A stretch of DNA of 64,000 nucleotides, taken from positions 62,001 to 126,000 of the forward strand of contig JALNWA010000002.1 in the NCBI GenBank assembly GCA_023231115.1, written 5' to 3'. Made by a program: the position numbers and the translations under genes. The notes beneath the pieces are model-generated. The model saw only the letters and a program-made list of their open reading frames with translations. It searched no databases and had not been told where the DNA came from. This document shows positions 1-8,431 of the stretch, piece after piece (position 1 is the first letter of the stretch; the number at the start of each line of letters is the position of its first letter). Source of the stretch: Candidatus Altimarinota bacterium. Lineage in GTDB: Bacteria; Patescibacteriota; Gracilibacteria; UBA1369; LOWO2-01-FULL-3.

Positions 1-314
1 GAAAACTCACACCACTTTAACGCTTCTGAAACATCTTCAACAACACTATGTTTTTTAAGCTCTTTCTGTACAAAAATTTCAAAACGTTCAATCATTTCAA
101 GTCGCAAAATCTCAATTTCTTGTTGCGCCTTTATAATAGCGGTCTTTTTTGCCGCACCGTCTTGCAACAAGCCAAAAATAGATCTTCCCTCAAACCCATT
201 TGTAACTTCAGCGGAGTCAGACACTCCAGCGGGAATTTCTGCCGCATCGCTCTCCCCGCCATAAGCAAGGTCTAAAGCCGCAGTCCCCTCGCTTCCATCA
301 GGATTATTAACCAT
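1..314 (-). CDS. Hypothetical protein, C-terminus cut by window edge
   Basis: An open frame of 104 codons runs on the minus strand from an ATG at 312-314 to the window edge without a stop. The N-terminus is acidic and Gly/Ala-rich (begins MVNNPDGSEG). A helix-prone segment rich in Glu, Lys, Ile and Leu follows (EIEILRLEMIERFEIF). I do not recognise the family. An extended -10 promoter lies just upstream at 340-348. The gene is divergent from rpsJ. The plus-strand reading frame opposite it is a shadow. Confidence 0.6.
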   Translation of the reverse strand, partial: MVNNPDGSEGTAALDLAYGGESDAAEIPAGVSDSAEVTNGFEGRSIFGLLQDGAAKKTAIIKAQQEIEILRLEMIERFEIFVQKELKKHSVVEDVSEALKWCEF

Positions 315-339
315 ATAAATAATTAAAATACATTACAAA

Positions 340-348
340 ATTATACCA
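340..348 (-). promoter_or_regulatory. Extended -10 promoter for the leftmost gene
   Basis: On the minus strand the sequence reads TGGTATAAT, a perfect -10 hexamer with an extended TG. The predicted start (about 333) gives a leader of about 20 nt before the ATG at 314. No good -35 is visible, as is usual for extended -10 promoters. Confidence 0.5.
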
Positions 349-396
349 CAAATAAGCCGAAAATGAAACACGCCATCATGAAAATCAATGATTTTC

Positions 397-425
397 TTGA
401 CTTACGCATCTCAAACCGTTATAAC
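397..425 (+). promoter_or_regulatory. sigma70-type promoter of rpsJ
   Basis: TTGACT at 397-402 and TATAAC at 420-425 are separated by 17 nt. The transcript would start near 432, giving a leader of about 150 nt before rpsJ at 585, much longer than most leaders in this window. The leader contains the attenuator-like structure listed separately. Confidence 0.75.
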
Positions 426-494
426 TCTATTACAAAATTGCTTCTCTGTTTTTAGAGAATCACTCGCCCACTCGATGAAAATCGAAAAAGCGGG

Positions 495-559
495 ACAGCT
501 CAAATTCATTAAGGCTAAGACCTTTCTAAACCCGAGCTGTAACAAATCTCGGTTTTTTT
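495..559 (+). promoter_or_regulatory. Attenuator-like leader upstream of rpsJ
   Basis: Two mutually exclusive hairpins share the same bases. A terminator forms from CCGAG (532-536) and CTCGG (548-552), followed by seven T (553-559). A competing stem forms from ACAGCTC (495-501) and GAGCTGT (534-540), which would sequester the left arm of the terminator. This is the layout of transcription attenuation. S10 operons are known to be autogenously controlled in other bacteria (L4 in E. coli), but the effector here is unknown. Confidence 0.55.
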
Positions 560-584
560 AAAAAATTTATATAACCCAAACACA

Positions 585-908
585 ATGGCAACAAAGCAAA
601 AAATCAGAATAAAAATCAAATCATTCGACCACAGAGTCATTGATGAAACAACAAAACTGATCATCGACACAGCTGAAAGAACAGGCGCAATGATTGCAGG
701 ACCTATTCCACTTCCTACAAAAATCGAAAAATTCACAGTCAACAAATCAACATTCGTACACAAAAACGCACGTGAACAATTCGAAATCAGAACTCACTCT
801 CGCCTGATCGACATCCGTGAAACAACACCAAAAACAATCGAATCACTATCAAACTTGAGCCTTCCAGCCGGAGTACAAATCGAAATCAAAATGTTGTCTG
901 AGGACTAA
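585..908 (+). CDS. rpsJ: 30S ribosomal protein S10 (uS10)
   Basis: A 107-residue protein of the usual S10 length and pattern, with [14 protein letters not shown] at the N-terminus, the [14 protein letters not shown] loop and a conserved RTHSRLIDI segment. It is part of the 30S head; in other bacteria S10 also pairs with NusB in antitermination. It has its own promoter (397-425) and a long leader with a terminator/antiterminator pair. It is separated from rplC by two accessory genes, so it is probably not simply co-transcribed with the rest of the S10 operon. Confidence 0.97.
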   Translation: MATKQKIRIKIKSFDHRVIDETTKLIIDTAERTGAMIAGPIPLPTKIEKFTVNKSTFVHKNAREQFEIRTHSRLIDIRETTPKTIESLSNLSLPAGVQIEIKMLSED

Positions 909-927
909 GATTGTAAAAAATTTTTAA

Positions 928-1263
928 ATGGAACTCGAAGACCTAGTCCCAGAAAAAGAGAGACACCCCGTCTACACAAAAAAATTTGTCGCTTTCTCAA
1001 AAGGAGAAGAACAGACGCTCAGATTATTTTCTTTCTCTCACCAGCATCACACAAAACTCAAAAAAGACGAAAGATTAATCGGAGCTGGAAACTACAGAGC
1101 TGGAGGCTACAGAGGAGGAACAATAAACTGGGACTCGTACAGCCTAATAAGAGAAGTAGGATATGACAGACCAAGCGATCCGAAAGAAGCGGAAATCGTA
1201 TTAGCCGAAATCCGACAAATATTAGATGAATGGCAAAAACGGGTTTTTCCTTCATCTCTTTAA
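928..1263 (+). CDS. Hypothetical protein inserted after rpsJ
   Basis: A 111-residue soluble protein of unknown function starting 19 nt after rpsJ, so probably on the same transcript. It is charged, with a Gly/Tyr-rich centre (GAGNYRAGGYRGG) and a predicted C-terminal helix (EAEIVLAEIRQILDEW). There is no signal peptide or membrane segment. A hairpin terminator overlaps its stop codon, closing the rpsJ transcript. Insertion between rpsJ and rplC is unusual for this conserved operon. Confidence 0.7.
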   Translation: MELEDLVPEKERHPVYTKKFVAFSKGEEQTLRLFSFSHQHHTKLKKDERLIGAGNYRAGGYRGGTINWDSYSLIREVGYDRPSDPKEAEIVLAEIRQILDEWQKRVFPSSL

Positions 1264-1286
1264 AATCCCTAAAACAAAGGGATTTT
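1262..1286 (+). terminator. Intrinsic terminator after the rpsJ unit
   Basis: AAAATCCC (1262-1269) pairs with GGGATTTT (1279-1286) around a 9-nt loop. The T-rich part of the right arm supplies a short U-run. It overlaps the stop codon of the preceding gene. Confidence 0.55.
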
Positions 1287-1347
1287 CTATATACTTAAGC
1301 CACAAATTCTGATATGGTTGAATTTTAATAACCAACAAAAACGCCAC

Positions 1348-1845
1348 ATGAAGAAATTACTCACATTTTTAGGACTACTCGGAATGATTTTTTTGGCTGG
1401 ATGTAGCCAACAACAAGCACTCTCAGCTCAACAAGAACCAACAACAATCGGCCCTATTACAAATGAACCAGCAAATAACACCACTATCTCCTACTATCTT
1501 TTAAATAATCCAGCCGATAGCACAAATTTTTGTAATGGCGAAAACATGGACAGTACAGGCTACAAAGCCGCTTTAACAAAAGAAATAACCAAAACATTTG
1601 AAGGCAAGCTAACAATCGAAGAAAAAATCAAAAAAACCTTGGCTTTAGCTGTCGCAGACTCAGAATCATTTAGCGAAACTTACGCTCTAACTGCAAACAC
1701 AACATTCGAAAATGGAATTGTCACAATGCACTCCGCAAACGGCTGGGCAGGTTCATCAATTTTTTATTGTAGCTGGAAGCCATTCGTCGAAAAAAACCTA
1801 CGATTTCCGGAAATAAAAGAAATTAAATGGGCATCAGAGAATTAA
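1348..1845 (+). CDS. Putative lipoprotein
   Basis: A 165-residue secreted protein. The ATG at 1348 is preferred over an upstream TTG at 1318 because it puts a classic lipoprotein signal right at the N-terminus: MKK, a hydrophobic core (LLTFLGLLGMIFL), then the lipobox LAGC with cysteine as residue 19. The mature part is Thr/Asn/Gln-rich at first, then carries a few Cys (FCNGEN, FYCSW). No known domain recognised. It sits between rpsJ and rplC, an odd place for an envelope protein. Confidence 0.7.
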   Translation: MKKLLTFLGLLGMIFLAGCSQQQALSAQQEPTTIGPITNEPANNTTISYYLLNNPADSTNFCNGENMDSTGYKAALTKEITKTFEGKLTIEEKIKKTLALAVADSESFSETYALTANTTFENGIVTMHSANGWAGSSIFYCSWKPFVEKNLRFPEIKEIKWASEN

Positions 1846-1871
1846 TCAGTAAACTTCCCCAAAAAATTCTC

Positions 1872-1900
1872 TTGACTACCCAAAAACACATCTGTATATT
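1872..1900 (+). promoter_or_regulatory. sigma70-type promoter of the rplC operon
   Basis: TTGACT at 1872-1877 and TATATT at 1895-1900 are separated by 17 nt, with TG immediately before the -10. The predicted start near 1907 gives a leader of about 93 nt. This shows that the S10 operon restarts after the accessory genes. Confidence 0.75.
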
Positions 1901-1906
1901 CTAACG

Positions 1907-1999
1907 GCAATTGACTTAGCAAGTTAATAAAGTTTTAAAGGGTTGTAAGTCGAAAATCTTTTAAAGCTTCCCGCTTAAAGGGATTAACCAATACAAATT
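1907..1999 (+). promoter_or_regulatory. Untranslated leader of the rplC operon
   Basis: The leader is rich in TTTAAAG motifs (1934-1940 and 1960-1966) and can form a stem TTTAA(A)GC / GCTTAAA around loop TTCCC (about 1960-1979), just before rplC. There is no T-run, so it is not a terminator. It is a possible site for ribosomal-protein feedback, but no known leader motif is recognised. Confidence 0.3.
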
Positions 2000-2578
2000 A
2001 TGTCAGGAATTATCGGCAAAAAAATAGGAATGACCCGTGTCATGCAAGACGACGGCCGCGTGATCCCAATTACTGTTATCCACTGCGAACCAAATGAGGT
2101 TGCACAAGTGAAAACAGTTGAAAAAGATGGATATCCGGCGATAGTCCTAGGTTTTTCCAAATTGAAAAAGCCTACAAAGACAAAGAAATTCGCTCATTTA
2201 AAAGAATTCCGAATTGAAGCTTCAGAAACATTCAACAAAGGAGACGCAGTCACATGCGAATCTCTAAAGGATGTTGAAGAGGTTACAGTTATGGGAGTTT
2301 CAAAAGGAAAAGGTTTCCAAGGTGTAATCAAGAGACACAACTTCGCCTGCGGACCTATGAGCCATGGATCACATCACCATAGAGAACCTGGATCAATCGG
2401 AGCAAGAGCAAAACCAGGAAGAGTTGAAAAAGGAAAGAAATTACCAGGACACATGGGGTCAGCTCAAATCACATTAAACAAAGTAAAAGTCGCCTATTTG
2501 GACGCAGAGAAGAATCTAGTCGGACTAAAAGGAGCGGTTCCAGGATCAAGAGGCGGAATAATAATTATAACGAAATAA
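2000..2578 (+). CDS. rplC: 50S ribosomal protein L3 (uL3)
   Basis: A 192-residue L3. The start MSGIIGKKIGMTRV and the central GPMSHGSHHHREPGSIG loop, which reaches toward the peptidyl transferase centre, are diagnostic. It is the first gene of the S10-spc run behind the promoter at 1872-1900. rplD follows after 8 nt. No Shine-Dalgarno is visible before the ATG (A-rich upstream). The length is at the short end for bacterial L3 (about 205-210). Confidence 0.97.
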   Translation: MSGIIGKKIGMTRVMQDDGRVIPITVIHCEPNEVAQVKTVEKDGYPAIVLGFSKLKKPTKTKKFAHLKEFRIEASETFNKGDAVTCESLKDVEEVTVMGVSKGKGFQGVIKRHNFACGPMSHGSHHHREPGSIGARAKPGRVEKGKKLPGHMGSAQITLNKVKVAYLDAEKNLVGLKGAVPGSRGGIIIITK

Positions 2579-2586
2579 TAAAAAAC

Positions 2587-3216
2587 ATGAACGTAGATCT
2601 ATATAAACAATCAGGAGAAAAGGCCGGAACACTCGACCTTCCAAAAGAAATATTCGAAGTTCCGTTCAATAAAGATCTAATTCACCAAGCACTTGTAAGA
2701 CAAGCGGCAAACAAAAGAGTGAACCTTGCAAACACAAAAACAAGAGAATTCATTCGTGGAGGTGGAATCAAACCACGCCCACAAAAAGGCTCAGGTCGTT
2801 CAAGACAAGGATCAACAAGATCACCACAATGGAGAGGAGGTGCAGTCCTATTCGGACCTCTAGCCACAAGAAATTTCTCAAAAGATATGCCTAAGAAACA
2901 AAGAAAAATCGCTTTATTCTCAGCTCTATCTGAGAAAGTAAGAGAAAACAGCGTTATCGGACTTGAAGAATTCGAATCAAAAGACATGAAAACGAAAATG
3001 TTTGCAGAAATGGTAAAGAAATTACCTATTGAAAGAAACGCATTGTTCATAATCGCGGAAAAAGACGAGACAATCACAAGATCAAGCAAAAATATTCCAG
3101 AAGTAAAAACTATTCTAGCGCCATACGTAAACATTCAAGATTTACAAAAATATAAAACTGTTGTTATCTTGAAAAACGCTGTAGCTAAACTAAAAGAAAC
3201 ATTCTTAAAGCAATAA
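2587..3216 (+). CDS. rplD: 50S ribosomal protein L4 (uL4)
   Basis: A 209-residue L4 with the long basic extended loop (GGGIKPRPQKGSGRSRQGSTRSPQ region, residues about 58-81) that lines the peptide exit tunnel. In E. coli L4 is the autogenous repressor of the S10 operon, which is relevant to the attenuator-like leader before rpsJ. It is tightly packed between rplC and rplW (3 nt gap). Confidence 0.96.
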   Translation: MNVDLYKQSGEKAGTLDLPKEIFEVPFNKDLIHQALVRQAANKRVNLANTKTREFIRGGGIKPRPQKGSGRSRQGSTRSPQWRGGAVLFGPLATRNFSKDMPKKQRKIALFSALSEKVRENSVIGLEEFESKDMKTKMFAEMVKKLPIERNALFIIAEKDETITRSSKNIPEVKTILAPYVNIQDLQKYKTVVILKNAVAKLKETFLKQ

Positions 3217-3219
3217 ACA

Positions 3220-3525
3220 ATGAGAGGACTAAGCACAATTATCGGACCTGTAATGACTGAGAAAAGCTCACGCCAACAAGAGGCAAAAAGATATGTATTC
3301 AATGTCCAAAAAGACGCGACTAAGATTGGCGTTAAACATGACATTAAGAAACTTTACGGAGTGGACGTTGCAGAAGTAAAAATGATGATTGTGCCAAAGA
3401 AAGAACGTTTAGTTAAAAGAGGATATCCAATGATCAAGAGACCAATGCACAAAAAAGCAATCGTAAGCATCAAAGGAAATAAATCATTTGATCCAAATAA
3501 ATTTAAAGAAGCTAAGCCAAAATAA
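3220..3525 (+). CDS. rplW: 50S ribosomal protein L23 (uL23)
   Basis: A 101-residue L23, located at the tunnel exit where trigger factor and SRP dock in other bacteria. Diagnostic segments are IIGPVMTEKSSRQQE near the start and the YGVDVAEVKMM strand followed by a basic loop. It begins 3 nt after rplD and ends 2 nt before rplB. Confidence 0.95.
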   Translation: MRGLSTIIGPVMTEKSSRQQEAKRYVFNVQKDATKIGVKHDIKKLYGVDVAEVKMMIVPKKERLVKRGYPMIKRPMHKKAIVSIKGNKSFDPNKFKEAKPK

Positions 3526-3527
3526 TA

Positions 3528-4361
3528 ATGACACTAAAGAAATACAAACCAACTACCCCGGGTCGCAGACAGATGACGATGTCTTCATTCGAAGAAATCA
3601 CAAAGTCTACACCTGAAAAAGGTCTTACTGTAACTCTAAAAAAGAATTCAGGAAGAAATAATCTTGGACGAATCACAGTTCGTCACAGAGGAGGTGGAAC
3701 ACGCGCAAGATACAGGCTTGTAGATTTCAACAGAACTGACAAATTAGACATCGAAGGAACAGTATCAACAATCGAATACGATCCAAATCGCACAGCCAGA
3801 ATTATGCTTGTGCAATATGTAGACGGAGAAAAAAGATACCATTTGGCTCCGGATGCGATGAAAGTTGGAGAAAAAGTTATCTGTAAAGAAAAAGCAAAAA
3901 TCAAAGACGGAAACAGAATGATGATCAAAAACATTCCGGTTGGATACAATATGTACGAAGTTGAACTTAGAGAAGGAATTGGAGGACAGCTTGGAAGAAG
4001 CGCAGGAGCAATAATAAAGCTTGTTTCTCTAGAGGGCACACACGCTCAATTACAAATGCCTTCAGGAGAGATAAGATTAACAGGAAAAACATGCTATGCA
4101 ACTCTAGGAACAGTAGGAAACATTGAACACAACAACATTGTAATTGGAAAAGCGGGAAGAATGAGACACATGGGATGGAGACCTACAGTAAGAGGAAAAG
4201 CGATGAACCCATGCGATCATCCACATGGAGGAGGAGAAGGAGGATCATCAATCGGTCTAAAATATCCTAAAACTCCTTGGGGAATGCCTGCACTTGGATT
4301 TAAAACAAGAAGACGCAAATTTACTAATAAAATGATCGTAAAAGATCGAAGAAGAAAATAA
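3528..4361 (+). CDS. rplB: 50S ribosomal protein L2 (uL2)
   Basis: A 277-residue L2 of standard length. The N-terminal TPGRRQMT motif, the central RNA-binding domain and the C-terminal MNPCDHPHGGGEG motif with the conserved histidine near the peptidyl transferase centre are all present. It is needed for subunit joining in other bacteria. It lies 14 nt before rpsS. Confidence 0.98.
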   Translation: MTLKKYKPTTPGRRQMTMSSFEEITKSTPEKGLTVTLKKNSGRNNLGRITVRHRGGGTRARYRLVDFNRTDKLDIEGTVSTIEYDPNRTARIMLVQYVDGEKRYHLAPDAMKVGEKVICKEKAKIKDGNRMMIKNIPVGYNMYEVELREGIGGQLGRSAGAIIKLVSLEGTHAQLQMPSGEIRLTGKTCYATLGTVGNIEHNNIVIGKAGRMRHMGWRPTVRGKAMNPCDHPHGGGEGGSSIGLKYPKTPWGMPALGFKTRRRKFTNKMIVKDRRRK

Positions 4362-4375
4362 TTAATTAAAAAACC

Positions 4376-4654
4376 ATGTCTAGAAGTTCAAAAAAAGGAC
4401 CATACTTAGACCCCAAACTTACAAAGAAAGTTGAAAAGTTGGACGCGGCAGGACAAAAACGTCCAATAAAAACATGGTCAAGAGATTGCAGTATTTCACC
4501 TGATTTCGTAGGACACACATTCGCAGTAAGCAACGGAAACCAATTTATACCGGTTTACGTCACAGAAAATATGGTAGGTCACAAGCTTGGCGAATTCTCC
4601 CCTACTAAGAAATTCAAAGTTCACGGAGGTAAACTAGCTAAGACAGAAGCATAA
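4376..4654 (+). CDS. rpsS: 30S ribosomal protein S19 (uS19)
   Basis: A 92-residue S19: [12 protein letters not shown] at the start, [20 protein letters not shown] in the middle and the [10 protein letters not shown] motif. It binds 16S rRNA in the head next to S13. It lies between rplB and rplV in the canonical order. Confidence 0.97.
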   Translation: MSRSSKKGPYLDPKLTKKVEKLDAAGQKRPIKTWSRDCSISPDFVGHTFAVSNGNQFIPVYVTENMVGHKLGEFSPTKKFKVHGGKLAKTEA

Positions 4655-4666
4655 TAATTTAAAAAA

Positions 4667-5002
4667 ATGAAAGCAACTATAAGACAAATCAGGATAACAT
4701 CAAAAAAACTAAATCTCGTAGCGCAGTTAGTTAGAGAGAAAATGGTTAAAGAAGCGCTTGATATCTTGAGATTTACACCAAAGAAAGGAGCAAAAATCCT
4801 TTATAAAGCGATAAACTCAGCGGCGGCAAATGCAGTCGAGAACAACAAGCAAAAATTGGAAGATCTAACAGTAAAAGAAATTATCGTAACAGAAGGAACA
4901 ACATTCAAGAGAAGCGTACCTATTTCAAGAGGAAGAATGCATCCAATTCTAAAAAGAAACGCTCACGTTACAGTAAAAGTCGAAGCTATCAAAACTAAAT
5001 AA
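4667..5002 (+). CDS. rplV: 50S ribosomal protein L22 (uL22)
   Basis: A 111-residue L22. It has the N-terminal helix pattern (SKKLNLVAQLVREK), the AINSAAANAVENN helix and the C-terminal hairpin SRGRMHPILKRNAHVTV that lines the exit tunnel. It is 14 nt upstream of rpsC. Confidence 0.96.
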   Translation: MKATIRQIRITSKKLNLVAQLVREKMVKEALDILRFTPKKGAKILYKAINSAAANAVENNKQKLEDLTVKEIIVTEGTTFKRSVPISRGRMHPILKRNAHVTVKVEAIKTK

Positions 5003-5016
5003 TTATTAACAAACCA

Positions 5017-5700
5017 ATGGGACACAAAGTAAATCCAAAAATCATCAGAATGGGAGTCACAAGAGACTGGGACTCAAAATGGTTTGCGGAGAAAAAAGAG
5101 TTCAAAAAATTATTTTTACAAGACATCGAACTTGAAAAATTAATAGTAAAGAATCTTCCTGAGGCCGAAGGCATTGGAAAGATTGAAATAATGAGAACCC
5201 AAGGTAAAGTTATAATAAATATTCACACAGCAAAACCGGGACTTATCATCGGAAGAGGCGGAGAAATAATTGAAAAACTAAAAGACATTCTAGTAAAAAG
5301 ATTCAAAGAAACATTCCTAATTAACATCAAAGAGATCAAGAAACCAATGCTTGACGCGAAAGTGGTTGCAGAATCAATCGCAAAACAAATCGAGAAAAGA
5401 GTTTCATACAGAAGAGCGACGAAAATGGCAGTGGAAAAAGCAATGGAAGCTGGAGCAATGGGAGCAAAAGTGTATGTTGGAGGTCGTTTAAATGGAGTTG
5501 AAATCTCACGAAGCGAATTATTCGCAAGAGGAAAAATCCCATTACATACATTCAGAGCTGATATCGATTACGCTTCCCTACCAGCTTACACGACTTATGG
5601 AAAGATTGGAATAAAAGTATGGATTTACAGAGGAAACGTATTTAAAAAAGATTTAGCATCAAGACTTAATCAACAAATAGAAGAACTTAAACAGGCATAA
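5017..5700 (+). CDS. rpsC: 30S ribosomal protein S3 (uS3)
   Basis: A 227-residue S3. It begins [14 protein letters not shown] and carries a KH domain with an intact GxxG loop ([14 protein letters not shown], about residues 77-90). The C-terminal domain contains the RAGKIP-like segment [17 protein letters not shown]3 forms part of the mRNA entry pore. One nucleotide separates it from rplP. Confidence 0.97.
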   Translation: MGHKVNPKIIRMGVTRDWDSKWFAEKKEFKKLFLQDIELEKLIVKNLPEAEGIGKIEIMRTQGKVIINIHTAKPGLIIGRGGEIIEKLKDILVKRFKETFLINIKEIKKPMLDAKVVAESIAKQIEKRVSYRRATKMAVEKAMEAGAMGAKVYVGGRLNGVEISRSELFARGKIPLHTFRADIDYASLPAYTTYGKIGIKVWIYRGNVFKKDLASRLNQQIEELKQA

Positions 5701-5701
5701 T

Positions 5702-6121
5702 ATGTTAGCACCAAAAAAGCAAAAACACAGGAAAGTTCAAAGAGGAAGATCCGATACAACCGGCATCTCAATGCGTGGAAACAGGCTTTCATTCGGTACA
5801 TACGGACTAAAAGCTGTCCAAGCAAAAGAAATCACATCAAGACAGATTGAGGCGGCAAGAAGATCTATGACAAGATTTATAAAGAGAGGAGGAAAAATTT
5901 GGGTCACAATATTCCCACACAAGCCATTAACAAAGAAAGCACAAGAGGTACCGATGGGAAGTGGAAAGGGAGCACCTGAATTATTCGTTTGCCCTGTCCT
6001 TCCAGGAAGAATTCTATTTGAAATGGAAGGTGTAGACGAAGCAACAGCAAGAGAAGCAATGAAACTAGCCGCATACAAATTACCTATTAAATGTAAATTC
6101 ATAAGCTCAACCTTAAAATAA
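5702..6121 (+). CDS. rplP: 50S ribosomal protein L16 (uL16)
   Basis: A 139-residue L16 with the hallmarks [26 protein letters not shown], and [11 protein letters not shown], the loop near the tRNA sites. It is sandwiched between rpsC and rpmC with 1-nt gaps, implying translational coupling. Confidence 0.97.
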   Translation: MLAPKKQKHRKVQRGRSDTTGISMRGNRLSFGTYGLKAVQAKEITSRQIEAARRSMTRFIKRGGKIWVTIFPHKPLTKKAQEVPMGSGKGAPELFVCPVLPGRILFEMEGVDEATAREAMKLAAYKLPIKCKFISSTLK

Positions 6122-6122
6122 C

Positions 6123-6311
6123 ATGAGAACATTAGAAGAATTAAAAAAATTAGAGAAAAAAGAGCTTCAAAAAGAGCTTGAGACTGCAAGAAAAGAGCTA
6201 GTTGAAAACAAATTCAACGTAAAGAATAATCAAGCAAAGAACGCACACACGATCAAAAAATCAAAAAAATATATCGCACAAATTCTAACTGTACTAAACA
6301 ATGAGGAATAA
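6123..6311 (+). CDS. rpmC: 50S ribosomal protein L29 (uL29)
   Basis: A 62-residue, two-helix L29: MRTLEELKKLEKKELQKEL followed by a basic second helix. It overlaps the start of rpsQ by 11 nt, consistent with coupled translation. Small but in the canonical position. Confidence 0.93.
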   Translation: MRTLEELKKLEKKELQKELETARKELVENKFNVKNNQAKNAHTIKKSKKYIAQILTVLNNEE

Positions 6312-6537
6312 AAAAGGACAAGTAGTAAGCACAAAACAGCAAAAAACGCTTGTCGTAAAAGTGGATAATTATAAGACACATCCAAAATACAAAAAGAGAT
6401 TTAAAGTTTCAAAGAAATTTCATGTAGATAATCCTGAAAACAAAGCATTTGAAATCGGAGAAACAATAGAAATTTTTGAGACAAAACCGTTAAGCAAGCT
6501 AAAAAGATGGACTATCGTTAAACCAACACAACAATGA
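6301..6537 (+). CDS. rpsQ: 30S ribosomal protein S17 (uS17)
   Basis: A 78-residue S17 (OB fold) with the motif [15 protein letters not shown] and the [19 protein letters not shown] segment. It starts inside rpmC and ends with TGA in an ATGA overlap with rplN. This ordinary use of TGA as stop is evidence against recoding of UGA as glycine. Confidence 0.95.
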   Translation: MRNKKGQVVSTKQQKTLVVKVDNYKTHPKYKKRFKVSKKFHVDNPENKAFEIGETIEIFETKPLSKLKRWTIVKPTQQ

Positions 6538-6902
6538 TTCAACAGGAAACAAAAATGAAGGTAGCCGACAACACTGGAGCAAAAATCGCTGAATGCGTAA
6601 AAGTTCTAGGAGGAACACGAAAAAGATATGCGAGAATTGGAGATATAATTGTAGTATCAATCAAACTTGCAAATCCAAAAGGAATTGTTAAAAAGAAAGC
6701 AGTAGAAAAAGCGGTAGTAATCAGACAAATCAAAGCATTTAAAAGAAAAGACGGTTCAGCAATAAGATTCGACGACAACGCAGTAGTAATAATCGATAAA
6801 GATGGACAGCCAAAAGGAACACGCCTTTTCGGCCCAGTAGCGAGAGAACTTCGTGAGAAAGGATTCCAAAAGATTATATCATTAGCAACTGAAGTATTAT
6901 AA
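6534..6902 (+). CDS. rplN: 50S ribosomal protein L14 (uL14)
   Basis: A 122-residue L14, exactly the usual length. [17 protein letters not shown] at the N-terminus, the [12 protein letters not shown] segment and [14 protein letters not shown] near the C-terminus are characteristic. It interacts with 16S rRNA at an intersubunit bridge. It overlaps rpsQ by 4 nt. Confidence 0.98.
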   Translation: MIQQETKMKVADNTGAKIAECVKVLGGTRKRYARIGDIIVVSIKLANPKGIVKKKAVEKAVVIRQIKAFKRKDGSAIRFDDNAVVIIDKDGQPKGTRLFGPVARELREKGFQKIISLATEVL

Positions 6903-6906
6903 ATAT

Positions 6907-7227
6907 ATGAAAGTAAAAACTAACGATCAGGTGGTCGTCATCGCAGGAAAAGACAAAGGAAAGAAAGGAAAAGTTATACGTGTTATTTCTAAAGACAACA
7001 GAGTTGTTGTAGAAAAAGTAAACATACGTACAAAACATATCAAGAAAACCACTCAGAAAGCCGGAGAAAGAATAAAATTTGAAGCATCAATCGATGTATC
7101 AAATGTAATGGTCGTCTGCCCAAGCTGTGAAAAAATAGTAAGAGTGGGATTCAAGAGATTGGCAAACGGCAAAAAGCAAAGAATTTGCAAAAAATGTAAA
7201 GATTCTATAGATAAAACAATCCAATAA
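6907..7227 (+). CDS. rplX: 50S ribosomal protein L24 (uL24)
   Basis: A 106-residue L24 with an N-terminal KOW motif (VVVIAGKDKGKKGKVIRV) and a C-terminal zinc-ribbon-like pattern with two CxxC pairs (CPSC and CKKC). This Cys-containing form is common in bacteria. It acts as an assembly initiator of the 50S subunit. It is spaced 4 nt from rplN and 2 nt from rplE. Confidence 0.96.
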   Translation: MKVKTNDQVVVIAGKDKGKKGKVIRVISKDNRVVVEKVNIRTKHIKKTTQKAGERIKFEASIDVSNVMVVCPSCEKIVRVGFKRLANGKKQRICKKCKDSIDKTIQ

Positions 7228-7229
7228 TC

Positions 7230-7787
7230 ATGACAAAATTAGTAGACCTTAAAACCAGATTCAACAAAGAAATAGCGCCTGAACTAAAGAAAACGCTAAA
7301 GTTGAAAAACGTTATGGCGGTTCCAAAGATCACAAAAGTAACATTAAATGTTGGACTTGGAACATACCTAAAGACACACAACAAAGATTATTCAAATGTT
7401 GTTGAAAATCTTACAAAGATTACAGGACAAAAACCTGTTCTTACAAAAGCAAAACAAGCTATTTCAAATTTCAAAACAAGAAAAGGTGAAGTTGTCGGAA
7501 TCAAAGTAACATTAAGAGGAAACAGAATGTACGACTTCCTAAACAAACTTGTAAATATCACATTCCCTCGCGTAAGAGATTTCCGTGGAATATCTCCAAA
7601 GGCATTCGACGGTCAAGGAAACTACTCAGTTGGGTTTAAAGAACACATGGTATTCCCTGAAATCAGCCCGGACGATGTTATGAAAATACATGGAGTTGAA
7701 ATATGTATCGCAACTACAGCTAAAACAGACGAACAAGGACTTGAACTATTAAAAGCATTCGGATTCCCATTTAAAACATCTAAATAA
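7230..7787 (+). CDS. rplE: 50S ribosomal protein L5 (uL5)
   Basis: A 185-residue L5, which binds 5S rRNA in the central protuberance. Recognisable parts are the NVMAVPKITKVTLNVGLG strand, GQKPVLTKAKQAISNFKTR, and FRGISPKAFDGQGNYSVG. Standard length and position. Confidence 0.97.
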   Translation: MTKLVDLKTRFNKEIAPELKKTLKLKNVMAVPKITKVTLNVGLGTYLKTHNKDYSNVVENLTKITGQKPVLTKAKQAISNFKTRKGEVVGIKVTLRGNRMYDFLNKLVNITFPRVRDFRGISPKAFDGQGNYSVGFKEHMVFPEISPDDVMKIHGVEICIATTAKTDEQGLELLKAFGFPFKTSK

Positions 7788-7793
7788 CAAACA

Positions 7794-8018
7794 ATGGCAA
7801 AGACGTCCCTAATAAATAAATGTAACGGAAGAAAAGCTCTAGCCGCAAAGCAAAAAGCCGCAGGTCAAACAGTTACATACCCTACGAGAGTATATAGCAG
7901 ATGTGAATTATGCGGAAAAACACGAGGTTTCATGCGCAAATTCGGAACTTGCAGAATTTGTTTCAGAGAGTTGGCAAGAAACGGAAAAATAATGGGAGTT
8001 ACAAAATCATCTTGGTAA
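7794..8018 (+). CDS. rpsN: 30S ribosomal protein S14, zinc-binding type (uS14)
   Basis: A 74-residue S14. Two CxxC pairs (CELCG and CRICF) identify the zinc-binding form. It is slightly longer than the usual 61-residue zinc form, because of an N-terminal basic extension. The C-terminal GVTKSSW motif is conserved. It lies 6 nt after rplE. Confidence 0.95.
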   Translation: MAKTSLINKCNGRKALAAKQKAAGQTVTYPTRVYSRCELCGKTRGFMRKFGTCRICFRELARNGKIMGVTKSSW

Positions 8019-8035
8019 AATATAAGTAAATTAAA

Positions 8036-8419
8036 ATGAACACAGATCCAATAGCAGATTTGCTCACTAGAATAAGAAACGCTTTAAACGCTCATCACGA
8101 GACAACAAGTGTCCCATATTCAAAAATGAAAGAAAGTATCTTGGGAATTTTGAAAGACAAAAAATTCATTGAAGGATATGAAATTCAAGAAGAAGGAAAA
8201 ATGAAAGTCATTGAAATAGAGCTAAAAGACGGGAAAGATGAATTAATTCTAAAAAGAATTTCAAAACCGGGACAAAGACTTTACGTTAAAACTGAAGAAC
8301 TACAATCAATCAAGAACGGATTAGGAATTCAAATAATTTCAACTTCACAAGGTTTAATGTCAGGATCTGAAGCAAAGAAAAAGAAGTTGGGAGGAGAACT
8401 AATCTGTGAAGTATACTAA
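8036..8419 (+). CDS. rpsH: 30S ribosomal protein S8 (uS8)
   Basis: A 127-residue S8: MNTDPIADLLTRIRNALNA start, central linker and a C-terminal domain with the family's ISTSQGLMSGSEA segment and LGGELICEVY end. In E. coli S8 represses the spc operon by binding its mRNA; nothing visible here proves this control. Confidence 0.97.
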   Translation: MNTDPIADLLTRIRNALNAHHETTSVPYSKMKESILGILKDKKFIEGYEIQEEGKMKVIEIELKDGKDELILKRISKPGQRLYVKTEELQSIKNGLGIQIISTSQGLMSGSEAKKKKLGGELICEVY

Positions 8420-8431
8420 CCTACAAAAACA

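Noticed and set aside
48..275. Plus-strand 75-codon frame at the left edge
   Set aside because: It is opposite an open minus-strand frame that has a promoter and a start codon; the plus frame has Phe/Asn-rich shadow composition.
1318..1347. TTG start ten codons upstream for the lipoprotein
   Set aside because: It would place a hydrophilic stretch before the signal peptide.
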